A stretch of DNA of 64,000 nucleotides from Petasospora fabianii. Lineage: Eukaryota > Ascomycota > Saccharomycetes > Phaffomycetales > Wickerhamomycetaceae. The stretch lies in assembly GCA_022641835.1 (NCBI GenBank), contig CP048720.1, forward strand, positions 248,001-312,000, read 5' to 3'. This document shows positions 1 through 9,467 of this stretch, in pieces (within the stretch, counting starts at the first letter, position 1; every line of letters begins with the position of its first letter). The notes under the pieces were generated by a model. It was not told the origin of the DNA. It made no database searches and worked only from the letters and a program-made list of their open reading frames with translations. Position numbers and translations under genes: made by a program.

Positions 1-1730
1 AAGAACTTGATAATTCTGATAGCCTGGAAAGTCTCGTTCAGCTTCTGAATACGTCTATCAGTGACTCCCAGCATTGTCTTTTGGATCTCACCTGTCTTTT
101 TGGCAAAATAGTAGTTCAATGGAGAAATGGCAATAATGGAAACGGCACCAACAATAGACGACCATCCAAGAAGGACGTAAAGCAAGTAGATGGAGACGAA
201 CAACATACAGATAGCACCGATGAAGGAGTGTAAGTAGGCACAAACCTCAGACACTTTGTAAGCGTCGACAGCCATCAAGTTGATGATAGCACCCAAGTTT
301 GCAGAAGACTTATCGTCCTCTTCTTCTTCTTCGTCCTCCTTGTCATCGGTCTTCTTGGACTTCTTAGGAGTGGAGCCTTCCTGCTGCTCTTCGTCTTCTT
401 GGAGACCAGCGTCAGCCTTATCAGAAGTCGTTGTAGAGTTGGAAGACTTTCTTCTCAAAGCCTTGGCATAGATCTCACCAATAACGACAGACTTGAGTCT
501 GATACAGACTCTTCTACCCACGAACAGAGCCTGGCCAGAAGAAAGGACAGCGGCAACTTTAGAGAAGAACATGACAAAGACGTAGAACCAGGCAAGGGCC
601 ATTGTACCAGTAGATCTGTCATCAACAAACTCCAAGATTCTTCTGAGCAAGATTGTTGGTGCAAAAACAATGAGTGCCTCCATCATAGCCCAGAAAGCCT
701 GGATAATCAAGAATGGCAAGAAGAACAATATGAGTCTGTGCTTAAATCTGAGCTTGGATCTCTCTGAGAATTGCTTGAAGGACTTGACGACAAAGTATGA
801 GAAGTCGTCTTTTCTCAAATCCCAAACTTCTTCAGCCTTGAGAGTGCTTTTGTAAGCTGTCCAAATCAATGGGTCAATCCAGGCAAAAGTGACAAACTTG
901 ATCATAGAAGTATATGGTTCTGGGGCTGGGACTCTCTTCGGATCAGAAATGTAGATGTATGGACATCTGTAACCAACGTGGGAAGTAAGCAAGTCAATGA
1001 ACACCAAAGAGAGGATGGTAAAGTCAACAATGTAGAAAGTCTTGTAGTCACCGGTGTTACCCATCAATGCTGATCTGAAAGCAAGCACCTTGGTGAACCA
1101 AAGGAAAAGATAGATAACAAAGTTGTTTGCCCACAAGTTTGGAACAATGGCCAAGATAGTCTTGTGCGAATCGTTGACATTGATGAGTCTAATCGAAGTG
1201 GTGAACAGGAGCCAAATCCAAAGAGCCAAGTTGGCGAGAACGGCACGCTGGTTGAGTGGTTCATCACTAATGGTGTAACTCTTGGCCATATAGATAATCT
1301 GAACGAGCTGGAGGGACCATTCGAGGAAGACTCTGAATTTCTCAGTGAGATTTCTTGGAATGTACTTCACCTCACCGTGTGGTTCACCTTTGAGGTTAGT
1401 GGCAGGCAGGGAAGCGGTATCAAAGTGTCTGCGTTTAATCTCCTCTGTGAAGCGTTCGTTTGAGCCAGAGGCTGTGTATTCATGGAGTGGTGGCGAGTTG
1501 CTACCGGAGGTGGCGAGCAAAGGCTCAGTCTCCTTGTTAAGTGCAATTGCACCTTCACGAGCATACTTAATGTATCTGTAGATCGAGGTGAGAGAGATAA
1601 TGGAGAATGACACCAGGAGCAAGAACGCTGGCCAGTACGTGTCAAAGTAAAGAACACGACCGCATTGGGTGAGGTCGTCAAAGTCCCAGAGCTTGGGGCA
1701 TCTGCCCGTCTGCGGATCCTGTACACTCAT
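1..1730 (-). CDS. ABCC-family vacuolar ABC transporter (Ybt1/Vmr1-like), N-terminal 576 residues, cut by window edge
   Basis: The gene reads leftward from an ATG at 1730 and stays open to the window edge, so only the N-terminal part is present. The start MSVQDPQTGRCPKLWDFDD is followed by several hydrophobic spans (the TMD0-like region), a cytosolic linker, and the first core membrane domain. The motif FVTFAWIDPLIW and the stretch GEIYAKALRRK are typical of yeast ABCC full transporters of the Ybt1/Vmr1/Nft1 group. A very acidic Ser/Lys-rich insert lies at about residues 427-477, just before NLMAVDAYKVSEV, where this subgroup carries a low-complexity loop. Family members pump conjugates, bile acids or drugs into the vacuole using ATP. 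The nucleotide-binding domains lie outside the window, so activity and exact orthology cannot be judged. Confidence 0.85.
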   Translation of the reverse strand, partial: MSVQDPQTGRCPKLWDFDDLTQCGRVLYFDTYWPAFLLLVSFSIISLTSIYRYIKYAREGAIALNKETEPLLATSGSNSPPLHEYTASGSNERFTEEIKRRHFDTASLPATNLKGEPHGEVKYIPRNLTEKFRVFLEWSLQLVQIIYMAKSYTISDEPLNQRAVLANLALWIWLLFTTSIRLINVNDSHKTILAIVPNLWANNFVIYLFLWFTKVLAFRSALMGNTGDYKTFYIVDFTILSLVFIDLLTSHVGYRCPYIYISDPKRVPAPEPYTSMIKFVTFAWIDPLIWTAYKSTLKAEEVWDLRKDDFSYFVVKSFKQFSERSKLRFKHRLILFFLPFLIIQAFWAMMEALIVFAPTILLRRILEFVDDRSTGTMALAWFYVFVMFFSKVAAVLSSGQALFVGRRVCIRLKSVVIGEIYAKALRRKSSNSTTTSDKADAGLQEDEEQQEGSTPKKSKKTDDKEDEEEEEDDKSSANLGAIINLMAVDAYKVSEVCAYLHSFIGAICMLFVSIYLLYVLLGWSSIVGAVSIIAISPLNYYFAKKTGEIQKTMLGVTDRRIQKLNETFQAIRIIKF

Positions 1731-3904
1731 TGTTGTGGTTGGTGGAGTGTGTGGGTGTGTGTTGAGTGTAGGATGGAGGAGACAAACAGGCTACTATAGG
1801 GCGGAGCGTACAGTATAAAAAAGGATGAGGAGAAAAAGGCTCTCTGTATGCGGCCTCTCTCTTCTGATGATAGAGGCCCGGTAGGAGCACGCTCGCAAGA
1901 GCGCATCAGGAAACGCAGACGCGGTACGGCACAGATAGCGACTGTAAATTGATAGGATACTACCTAGGACTACTAGTTGTGATGATTGGGGTTTGTTGGT
2001 GGAGCGTGTTGTCGATCTACTACTTGGTTAGACTCAATTACAGTACCGATCAATATGAGAGTTAAAGCCGTGGTGACCGTGGCGGCTTTGCGCGGAGCCG
2101 CCGCCCCTGTTTCTAGCCAGTGAAAAGTGCATGAGATGCCCTTCCTAGTGGTTTTCTCGTTCGGGCCGACGGTCGACGGTATTTGTGGTCAACGGCTCAT
2201 CTTCAGAACTGTTCATGCTCCAACTGCCACTCCTGGAGATAACTCCGGTCATGTCGTCACTTTTTTTTTATACGAGCACCACGAGCATGTCGCTTATACC
2301 TAACTGAGGCTGTGTGCTATGTTCAACTCTCAACACTAACCATGAACACATAACCGTCTTTCACGTGTACACGACTGCCGAGGTACACAATCTCCTCTTT
2401 GCCAATCTATCTGTCCTCTCGGTATCTCGAATTGTATATGTAAAACACAACTGCACCGTCGGGATATTCAATTCATGTGCGTAATCCGTCGCTACTCCGA
2501 TCCTATGTGAGGGTCTACCGTTCACACATTCACACATAAAGGGCCCCGCTCCTATCAACGTGATTAGAGACATCGTGCGTCTGATATCCCTTTTCCCCTC
2601 TTGTCTTCTTTGACTCGCGCTTCTGACTCGAGTTCCGTAATCTCACTTATCTCGATTTTCGATTCTCAAGTCGATCGAACCGTATCATTGACCCAACGTG
2701 GAGGCTATCTCTACGGTTCCTACAATATCCACTTTCCAGTCTTCAACGACCGTTTGCGAACCATTTGGGAACCATATCTTTTATAACTAAAAATCTCACA
2801 TAATTGAAGGGCGCGCGTAATTAATGAGACCTTTAGTTCAACTACAAAGCACATCTCGGCAGAGACACATTCGGAAAACTACAGCACATGCGTCCAGAAT
2901 CTTGAGACAGGAATCTTGATGTTATTGTCAATGTGCCATGCCAAGATGTTTTGTCGAGCGCCACACATTGTTGTTATTGCGTTGTCTCAACATCCTAATA
3001 ATTTCTTCTGTCAAAAGACACATAAATACTGTAAATGAAATACGCACAAAGACTGGCGTTCCTTATAAAATTCCACGGGCAAAAATTTGTACCTTCCTTT
3101 ACTCGTACCGGTAGGTGCCCGCTGGCAGCTGACAGTATTACATGCCAGTAGTAGCATCGCTTTCTTAGTACATGAGACTTGTGCTGACTGGTCCATGGGC
3201 CAGATATCGTCTACTGGTGATCTTTCAGTCACAATATTTTCTCATACAACACTATTAGGTCGGCGCTCATCACCGTGCTTTAGCGGGCAGCTCCTATTCA
3301 GTAACGCCTCGGGCTAAAGTATGCCAAAGAACAATTTTTTCAATCGTAATCAACGCAAATTGGCTTCTTTCCTGCTGCATGGAAAATCAGGATCAAAATC
3401 GTGCATTTTCCCAATTGTTTAGACCAGCTAAAATCTTACGCTATATCCTACAACATCGCTGCGCATGACTAGTGCATGTGACACAATAGACTTAAGAGAA
3501 GGGTTTGACCGCTGATCACCAACTACCTACATAATGCAGACCCTTTGCCCGACCATTTAAATCGAGTATTACACCCACCACTACTGGAATCTCACCCAAA
3601 GTAATATAAGTGCATTTAGGCGCCTGGATCAATTTCAAGGGGGCATTACCGCGTTACCGCGCGCCCAGCTCTTGCAGCACAGGTGTGTCTTATTGGTGTC
3701 TAAGTAGCGTACGGCTCACGGATCAGTTCCTGCATCTCGTACTACCATCGTCTCGTTTTTATTTTTTGCTCTTCGGTGTTCTGTTGGTGGTTATTTCATG
3801 TTTTAAGAAGAGATGAAATTCCCGTATCCCTTGCGTTCATCAGTCTCAGATCAAGATCTCAGATCATCACAGATAACACCACCACACCACCAAGATTGAC
3901 CAAC
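1731..3904. other. 2.2 kb gene-free intergenic region between divergent genes
   Basis: Short frames exist on both strands but none has a recognisable domain or convincing start context. The first 100 bases next to the ABCC gene are G/T-rich (a GTGTGGGTGTGTG-like run on the + strand), which is the leader or promoter side of that gene. The region must hold the promoters of both flanking divergent genes. No tRNA or repeat was seen. Confidence 0.5.
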
Positions 3905-4819
3905 ATGGCCTCACATACCGAAAATACCAATGAGCAGCTCTCAGAGCTCTCTATCGACGACTTGAAGTCGGATATACATACTATGACTGGCTCCTGGGCC
4001 CCAAGCAATACTACTGCAGTCTATAATGAGAGCAGCGATGATGGCGATGATGACAGCGTCTTTGGACTGGCTCCAAATGGGCGTCGTATGGTGGTTGTGA
4101 GCACTCCAGTCATAGACAAGCATCTCGATGCTAACAATGATGACAATGCGTCAATGAGAGATTCCTACTTTGGTGGTGTTCTCTCTCTGGGCAACTCAAG
4201 TCCAAGCACAACGACTATCAATTCCACTATAGCTTCTAAAAGGAACAGCTTACTCATCGGTGGCAGTGAGAGCTCCATCCCTCTTTCAAGAACAACAACC
4301 CTCTCAGGTGCCTCATCGATCTGCACAGAAAATATCGATTTTTACAAGCTTGAAGCTAATCTGGCTGATGGTACACAATTCAGCTTTGAAGCGTTAAGGG
4401 GTAAATACGTTGTGGTTGCCCACATCGCACCATCACGATTAATGGGTTGGCAAATCACTTCACTGGAAAAGATATACTCCAAGTACTCTAGCCAGGGTGT
4501 TGAAGTTGTAGGTCTGCCCTTGGGTGCTGTCTGTATTGACATCTTCAAGAGACTGGCAAAGGCAAAATTCAGAGTGATGCAGAATGTCAAGGTTGTTGGA
4601 AAGAAGAAACACAGTGTCTACAAGTTCTTCGAATCTGGCAAGTCAGACTCGGCACTATTTGGATTAAGAGGTGGAATCTTGACTTGTGAGAAGTTTTTGG
4701 TGGATAGGGAGGGAAACATTGTCAAGAGATATTCAACGCTGAAACATCCAAATGCCATCATGGAAGACCTCGACAAACTCTTGAGAGACGAAAAGGCTTC
4801 AAGCCGCATTGAAGTCTAG
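3905..4819 (+). CDS. Glutathione-peroxidase-fold protein lacking catalytic residues (pseudoperoxidase), 304 aa
   Basis: Residues 1 to about 142 are Ser/Thr/Asp-rich and look disordered. Residues about 143-295 follow the glutathione peroxidase fold of yeast Gpx/Hyr1: DFYKLEANLADG at the start, VYKFFESGKS, then GLRG and EKFLVDREGNIVKRYS near the end. The four positions of the GPX catalytic tetrad do not match: the peroxidatic Cys aligns with Arg178, the Gln of FPCNQFG with Ala208 in LPLGAVC, and the Trp-Asn pair with Leu259-Thr260. The loop bearing the resolving Cys in Hyr1 is shortened. Three cysteines remain (140, 210, 261), none at the canonical places. I chose ATG 3905 (MASHTENT) because the in-frame upstream extension is not protein-like. 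It is probably a binding or sensor protein rather than a peroxidase; that role is inferred. Confidence 0.8.
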   Translation: MASHTENTNEQLSELSIDDLKSDIHTMTGSWAPSNTTAVYNESSDDGDDDSVFGLAPNGRRMVVVSTPVIDKHLDANNDDNASMRDSYFGGVLSLGNSSPSTTTINSTIASKRNSLLIGGSESSIPLSRTTTLSGASSICTENIDFYKLEANLADGTQFSFEALRGKYVVVAHIAPSRLMGWQITSLEKIYSKYSSQGVEVVGLPLGAVCIDIFKRLAKAKFRVMQNVKVVGKKKHSVYKFFESGKSDSALFGLRGGILTCEKFLVDREGNIVKRYSTLKHPNAIMEDLDKLLRDEKASSRIEV

Positions 4820-4928
4820 GGTCAGAAAGACTAAATAGAGAAGTGAGTAAAGTACATGTTCATTAAATCATATAACTTATATACTATTACAGCAAGTATG
4901 ATCTCAGCGGCGTTCAGTGAAGAAGCAT

Positions 4929-5927
4929 TCAGTTGGCCCCCTCGCTAGCGGCATCCTGCTCCTTCTCGTGCTCTTTTTCCTCCTGCTCCTGCTCCTTTGT
5001 GACAGCGTTCTCCTCAGGAGTGTTCTCAGTAGTAGCATTCTCTGTCTTGCCTGATTTTGGCACTGAGGTGTCGATTGCCACACTTGGTCTGAATTCTCTC
5101 TCATTCAAAAGTTTACCCTTAAACTTCTCCACTTTATCATCAATAGTCTCACCCTCTTTAAGCTCCAAAGTAACAAATGCATAACCCTTGTTTTTTCTGG
5201 CAAGAGTCTTACCCTTGGCTTTCATCTTCTCGACAAAAGCCTTAGGAAGGTTGAGGAATGGAACATGAACAGACTTGACAACTTCACCCTCCTGTTCAAA
5301 GAACTCCTTAACATCCTTAGACTGAATGGAGTACTCCAAGTTCTGCAAGTAGAGTGTGTTAGTGGACTTGACTCCTTGGTCAAATGGGACCTTTTCAGCC
5401 TTCTTGGCCTTCTTCCCCTTCTTCCCCTTCTTGGCCTTCTTGCTTTCGGTATTCTTCTCAGCCGTCTCCTCAGCAGTCTCCTCCTTCACCGTAGCAGGCT
5501 GCTCCTCGTTCTTCTTCTCATCATTGGACTTCTTCGATTTCTTCTTCTTGGAAGCCAACTCCTTCTGCTCATCGGCAGTTCTTGGTTTTGGATACACCAC
5601 GGTGATCTCCCTGTCGTGGAATGAAGTCTTGTCGAACTTTTCAATGATATCATCAAGGTTCTGGTCCGACTTGAAGGTGACAAAGGCGTATCCTTTTGGC
5701 TTAAGGATAATCTTACCATTGGAGGTCTCGTGACGCAAGGATGGCATGGAGATGTCAGTGATAGGGTACCCTTCAAAGAACTGCTCAATCTCACGCTTTC
5801 TAGTCTTGTAGTGCAGGTTTCCCACATAGAGCTTGTTTGATGGGATTGTGGCCTCTGGGGCTGAGACCTGCTCGGTTGATGTGGTCTCAGTTGGGATATA
5901 TCCGGTCTCTGGAGCTGCGGTGGACAT
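4929..5927 (-). CDS. Two-RRM RNA-binding protein (Rrt5/Rnp1-like), 332 aa
   Basis: Two RNA recognition motifs are visible. RRM1 at about residues 31-112 has RNP2 KLYVGNL and RNP1-like KGYAFVTF. RRM2 at about 190-285 has TLYLQNL and KGYAFVTL. Between them is a long Lys/Glu-rich linker with repeated KKAKKGKKGKK-type blocks, and the C-terminus is an acidic Glu/Gln tail. Length and layout resemble the small two-RRM Rrt5/Rnp1 proteins of Saccharomyces, whose function is poorly known; the basic linker suggests nuclear or nucleolar binding to RNA. It is convergent with the GPX-like gene, with about 110 bases between the stops. Orthology is uncertain, so no symbol is given. Confidence 0.8.
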   Translation of the reverse strand: MSTAAPETGYIPTETTSTEQVSAPEATIPSNKLYVGNLHYKTRKREIEQFFEGYPITDISMPSLRHETSNGKIILKPKGYAFVTFKSDQNLDDIIEKFDKTSFHDREITVVYPKPRTADEQKELASKKKKSKKSNDEKKNEEQPATVKEETAEETAEKNTESKKAKKGKKGKKAKKAEKVPFDQGVKSTNTLYLQNLEYSIQSKDVKEFFEQEGEVVKSVHVPFLNLPKAFVEKMKAKGKTLARKNKGYAFVTLELKEGETIDDKVEKFKGKLLNEREFRPSVAIDTSVPKSGKTENATTENTPEENAVTKEQEQEEKEHEKEQDAASEGAN

Positions 5928-6275
5928 GGTGGAGTTAATGGCGTTGGCTTGTTATGCTATGCGTGTGTGGGGGAGTTGTCGTAGATTTACCAGTTTGGTG
6001 TTTTCAAAAAAGAGTGGTGGTATTCCTAGTGGTCCTAGTCTAATTGGATGTTTAGGATTGGCACTAGTGCGTCGAAAGAGGCTCGTCTGAGTGGTAGCGT
6101 GCTCAAGAACTGTTGTTGTGGAGTGAGAGTGGCGGGGTTCTTTCACGGAATTTTCTCGCGTTTTGGTGGGGTGGGCAAGAGGGGCACCTCGCAAGTAGCT
6201 TGAACATGCATCTGCTCTCACGCGCACTACATGATGTTTAGGGTGGAGCCAAATTAGCAGCTGTGTGTTACGAAA
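5928..6275. other. Promoter region of the two-RRM gene
   Basis: This 348-base stretch separates the start of the two-RRM gene from the stop of the first ZTA1 copy, both on the minus strand. It contains an A-run (about 6005-6010) and G/T-rich DNA. No ORF or RNA gene is convincing. Confidence 0.5.
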
Positions 6276-7286
6276 TTATGGAATACTAAGCATAAGTTTG
6301 CCGGTGGAAGTTCTTCCCTCGAGTGTCTGTGCTGCCTTTTTGTACTCACTCAATGGAAAAGTAGCGGTAATCTCGGTTTCAATCTCTCCAGCCTCAACGA
6401 GCTCGAGAAGCCACTTCGTGTAGTAGTCCCATTTCTCAGTAGTCCTGACATAGTTGAACAGTGACGGTCTCATAATCTTAATGTTCTGGGGTGTAAGTGC
6501 CGCCAAATTGAGCGGTGGGCAAGGACCAGAAGCATCACCATAATTGATAAAAGTACCCTTGAGAGCCATTGACTTCAAAGACTCTTCGAAGACTGCCTTT
6601 CCAACCCCATCAAAGAGAACATCAACTCCCTTACCATGCGTGAACTCTGAAACCTTTCCAGAGATCGACTCAGTGCGGTAATTGATCAAGAACTCAGCAC
6701 CAGCTTTTCGAGCAACCTCCAGCTTCTCAGCAGATGAAGCAGTAGCAATGACCCGGGCCCCTTCTTTTCTCAAGAGCTGAGTTAGGAAAAGACCAACACC
6801 TCCGGCAGCAGCATGGACAAGTGCAAACTGCCCCTTCTGGACCTTGTAGGCCTCATTCACAAAACTCAATGCGGTAAGACCTTGTGAGAATATACCAGCG
6901 TAAATCTTGATCTTCTCCTCGGCTGTGCCTTCTGGGATCTTAAAGATCATGACGTTGGTCTTTTCAATCTTGGTATATTCTGCAAATGCACCCATCTGGC
7001 TATAGGCAACAATATCACCAACGGCATATCCTTCAACGTTTTTACCCAAGGCCACAATCTCACCAGCACCTTCCACACCAAGGGTACATGGCACGCCAAA
7101 GTCAAATATACCCTTACGCACATAGGAGTCATAGAAATTGATACCACCATACTTGTTCTTCACGAGGATCTGATCATCGGTGATGGTTGGTACCTCAATG
7201 TCTCCATATTTGACGACATCGAGGGGGTCACCATGCTCAGTGATGAAGACCGCTTTCATCGTTCTTAGGATTTGATCTGAAGACAT
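6276..7286 (-). CDS. ZTA1: NADPH:quinone oxidoreductase, zeta-crystallin type (copy 1)
   Basis: A 336-residue medium-chain dehydrogenase/reductase without structural zinc. After MSSDQILR the conserved start MKAVFITEHGDPL matches quinone reductases. GVEGAGEIVALG lies in the GroES-like domain, and the nucleotide-binding loop HAAAGGVGLFLTQL sits near residue 155. Zta1 reduces o-quinones and binds AU-rich RNA in Saccharomyces; it takes part in defence against electrophiles. The next gene upstream on the same strand is a clear paralogue, giving a tandem pair 411 bases apart. A TTAGTCA element lies about 356 bases upstream of the ATG, which fits Yap1-type control as known for ZTA1 in S. cerevisiae. 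Length is normal and no defect is seen. Confidence 0.92.
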   Translation of the reverse strand: MSSDQILRTMKAVFITEHGDPLDVVKYGDIEVPTITDDQILVKNKYGGINFYDSYVRKGIFDFGVPCTLGVEGAGEIVALGKNVEGYAVGDIVAYSQMGAFAEYTKIEKTNVMIFKIPEGTAEEKIKIYAGIFSQGLTALSFVNEAYKVQKGQFALVHAAAGGVGLFLTQLLRKEGARVIATASSAEKLEVARKAGAEFLINYRTESISGKVSEFTHGKGVDVLFDGVGKAVFEESLKSMALKGTFINYGDASGPCPPLNLAALTPQNIKIMRPSLFNYVRTTEKWDYYTKWLLELVEAGEIETEITATFPLSEYKKAAQTLEGRTSTGKLMLSIP

Positions 7287-7697
7287 TGTTGCTTTACTGG
7301 CATAGTTTTCGTTTTCATTTGGCTACACCGTGGGAAAACAATTTGGAGACCACTGTATTTATATTCGTTCCAATTGCAAGGCCGATCCAGTTGCATGGCC
7401 AACAACTCGGGTTTCAAATCAGTTGTCCTGCTTACAGTGCGTTAGTGGTTCAAAGCGCCAGTGCATGTTGCCCGGTCCGGAGATAATGGAGCCGTGGGGT
7501 CCATGCTTCTCGGTTGACAGGTATTTATTAAACCCGGCAAGCTCCCAGCGTTACTATTGTACAAAGCTATAATGATCAGTTTCTCAAGATTGCATGACTA
7601 TTCAAAGCTTATATTTTCAGCGTGAGTATAAATCTCTTTGGTTAGTCACCATGACAGGACCAGCCCTATGGTATCATAGTTATCATCAGCCAGCCCC
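7287..7697. other. Spacer between the two ZTA1 copies (promoter of copy 1)
   Basis: No ORF of note. It contains the TTAGTCA element listed separately and otherwise looks like a promoter plus the 3' end of the upstream copy. Confidence 0.5.
7642..7648 (+). promoter_or_regulatory. Yap1-type response element TTAGTCA upstream of ZTA1 copy 1
   Basis: An exact TTAGTCA, which is TGACTAA on the other strand, a recognised Yap1 site form. It lies about 356 bases before the ATG of copy 1 and about 50 bases beyond the stop of copy 2. A seven-base match can arise by chance, so support comes mainly from the matching site before copy 2. Confidence 0.45.
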
Positions 7698-8738
7698 TCA
7701 TTCTGGAATCTTCAAGAGAAGCTTACCAGTGGTTTTTCTACCTTCAAGGTCAGCAGCAGCCTGCTTGTAGTTCTCAAGGTCATAAATCTTTGTGATGTCT
7801 AGTTTGAGTTCGCCATTTTCAACCAATTCTCGCAAGATTGGAGAGTAGTAGGCCCACTCCTCATCCGTGGTGATGTAGTTCCCCAAAATTGGTCTCAAAA
7901 CCTTCAGGTTCTTCTGAGCCAAGATACCCAAATTGACTGGTGGGACTGGACCAGAAGCATTACCGAAGGAAACAAGGGTTCCCTTTCTAGCAAGAGCAGC
8001 CAAAGAGATCTCAAATGTGTCTTTACCGACACTGTCAAAGGACGCAGCAACACCCTTACCACCAGTGATCTCGAGAACCTTACTAACAATATCATCAGTT
8101 TTGGAATTGATCAAGTACTCTGCACCAGCGGCTTTTGCAAGCTGAAGCTTCTCCTCTGTGGATGCAGTGGCAATGACATGAGCACCCCTCTTGCTAATCA
8201 ACTGGTTCAACAAGAGACCAACACCACCGGCGGCAGCATGGACTAGAATGTAGTCATCCTTCTTGACCTCGTACGCTTCAGTAATAAAAGTCAGTGCAGT
8301 GAACCCTTGGATGAAAAGACCACCGTAAAGCTGAAGTTTCTCCTCAGAGGAATCTGCTGGAAGCTTGAAAGCTTTACCTGTAGTTGGGTTGAACTTAGTG
8401 TACTGAGCAAAAGTAGCAGGTGAACCATAAGAGATCAAGTCACCAACTGCAAATCTCGAGACATTCTTCCCGGCCTTGACAACAATACCAGAAGCTTCTC
8501 TACCGAGCACATTTGGCAAATCACATGGGTAAAGGCCAATTCTGTAGTAATTCTCAACGTAGTTGACACCCGCGTACTTGTTCTTGATAAGAATCTCGTC
8601 TTCAGAGATGGATGGCACTGGGACATCTTCATATTTGAGAACATCAAGGGACTCACCAGTTTCGTGGATGCGAATAGCCTTCATGAACTGTGGGATTTCG
8701 GACGACATGATCTTTGAGATGGTTTGTTTGAGTGACAT
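7698..8738 (-). CDS. ZTA1: NADPH:quinone oxidoreductase, zeta-crystallin type (copy 2)
   Basis: A 346-residue paralogue of the neighbouring copy, aligned along its whole length. It has FMKAIRIHETGESLDVLKYE at the start, the loop HAAAGGVGLLLNQLISKRGA and a similar C-terminus (EGRKTTGKLLLKIP against EGRTSTGKLMLSIP). It carries about ten extra N-terminal residues (MSLKQTISKI), whose basic and hydrophobic pattern could be a weak targeting signal, or the internal Met at MSSEIPQ could be used. The reaction is expected to be NADPH-dependent quinone reduction. The two copies have diverged well beyond recent duplication. Which one is the true orthologue of S. cerevisiae ZTA1 cannot be settled by eye. 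Confidence 0.9.
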   Translation of the reverse strand: MSLKQTISKIMSSEIPQFMKAIRIHETGESLDVLKYEDVPVPSISEDEILIKNKYAGVNYVENYYRIGLYPCDLPNVLGREASGIVVKAGKNVSRFAVGDLISYGSPATFAQYTKFNPTTGKAFKLPADSSEEKLQLYGGLFIQGFTALTFITEAYEVKKDDYILVHAAAGGVGLLLNQLISKRGAHVIATASTEEKLQLAKAAGAEYLINSKTDDIVSKVLEITGGKGVAASFDSVGKDTFEISLAALARKGTLVSFGNASGPVPPVNLGILAQKNLKVLRPILGNYITTDEEWAYYSPILRELVENGELKLDITKIYDLENYKQAAADLEGRKTTGKLLLKIPE

Positions 8739-9381
8739 AAAAGAGGGCTTGGGGCCTTTGTTGAAGTCAATTGAAGGCAGTCTGCTTAGTCTGATGAGCT
8801 ATTAGCAGATTTTCTATTGAGTTCCATAGATCTGAAGCATCTCAAATAAAGGGAAAGGGTTTAATTTATATGCTCCTGAGAGAATGTGGGCCACCCCCAG
8901 AGCAGTGTTTGTCAGCAAATTCGCGCTGTGGCTCCAATTTACAGGCGAGAGGTTCAGCGTACTTGTAATTCGTTAACACAATGGTACAGTCAGGCATTGA
9001 GACCAAAAATCACCCCTAGGGAGTTGATATCCACATTGATGCTGACTAAATGGACTCTCTCAAAGTAGAGGGGTGATGGGCCTGTCGATCCCCTCATGAG
9101 AGCTATCGGTTGAACCGCGACTAGCGCCAAGAAAATGCGATTTGGAGCCCAAGTACTGCAAGGTATTTGGCTTCAAAGAGCGTCTGTGATGGTTATTTAT
9201 CACGAAATATACACATGACAACCGTCGTGAGTATCCAATTATTGTCTGCCAGGTTTCTGGGGTACTAGCCAATCTCCCACTAATTAGTATGAGATACATG
9301 GGTTCACTCTCTCTATCACTACCTTGTGAAGCGTCCATCAATCAATCGGTATGACATGGGAGAAGACAGAACTCAAGGAAG
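8739..9381. other. Promoter region of ZTA1 copy 2
   Basis: No convincing ORF. It holds the TGACTAA element listed separately and ends at the tRNA-Asp gene. Confidence 0.5.
9043..9049 (+). promoter_or_regulatory. Yap1-type response element TGACTAA upstream of ZTA1 copy 2
   Basis: An exact TGACTAA about 305 bases before the ATG of copy 2, at nearly the same distance as the TTAGTCA before copy 1. Similar placement before both paralogues suggests shared oxidative or electrophile stress control. This is inference from motif and position only. Confidence 0.45.
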
Positions 9382-9453
9382 TCCGTGATAGTTTAGTGGC
9401 TAGAATCTCCGCTTGTCGCGCGGAGGACCAGGGTTCGATTCCCTGTCGCGGAG
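9382..9453 (+). tRNA. tRNA-Asp(GTC)
   Basis: A 72-base cloverleaf without intron. The acceptor stem TCCGTGA pairs with TCGCGGA (one G-T pair), with discriminator G. The anticodon stem TCCGC/GCGGA encloses the loop TTGTCGC with anticodon GTC. The T arm is CAGGGTTCGATTCCCTG. It closely matches S. cerevisiae tRNA-Asp. A run of T follows directly, as needed for Pol III termination. Confidence 0.96.
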
Positions 9454-9458
9454 CTTAA

Positions 9459-9467
9459 TTTTTTTTT
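9459..9467 (+). terminator. Pol III terminator of tRNA-Asp
   Basis: Nine consecutive T start six bases after the tRNA 3' end. Confidence 0.85.

Noticed and set aside
3776-3904. In-frame upstream extension of the GPX-like gene
   Set aside because: It encodes a Phe/Trp/Arg-rich stretch unlike the rest, and the ATG at 3905 has a better context.
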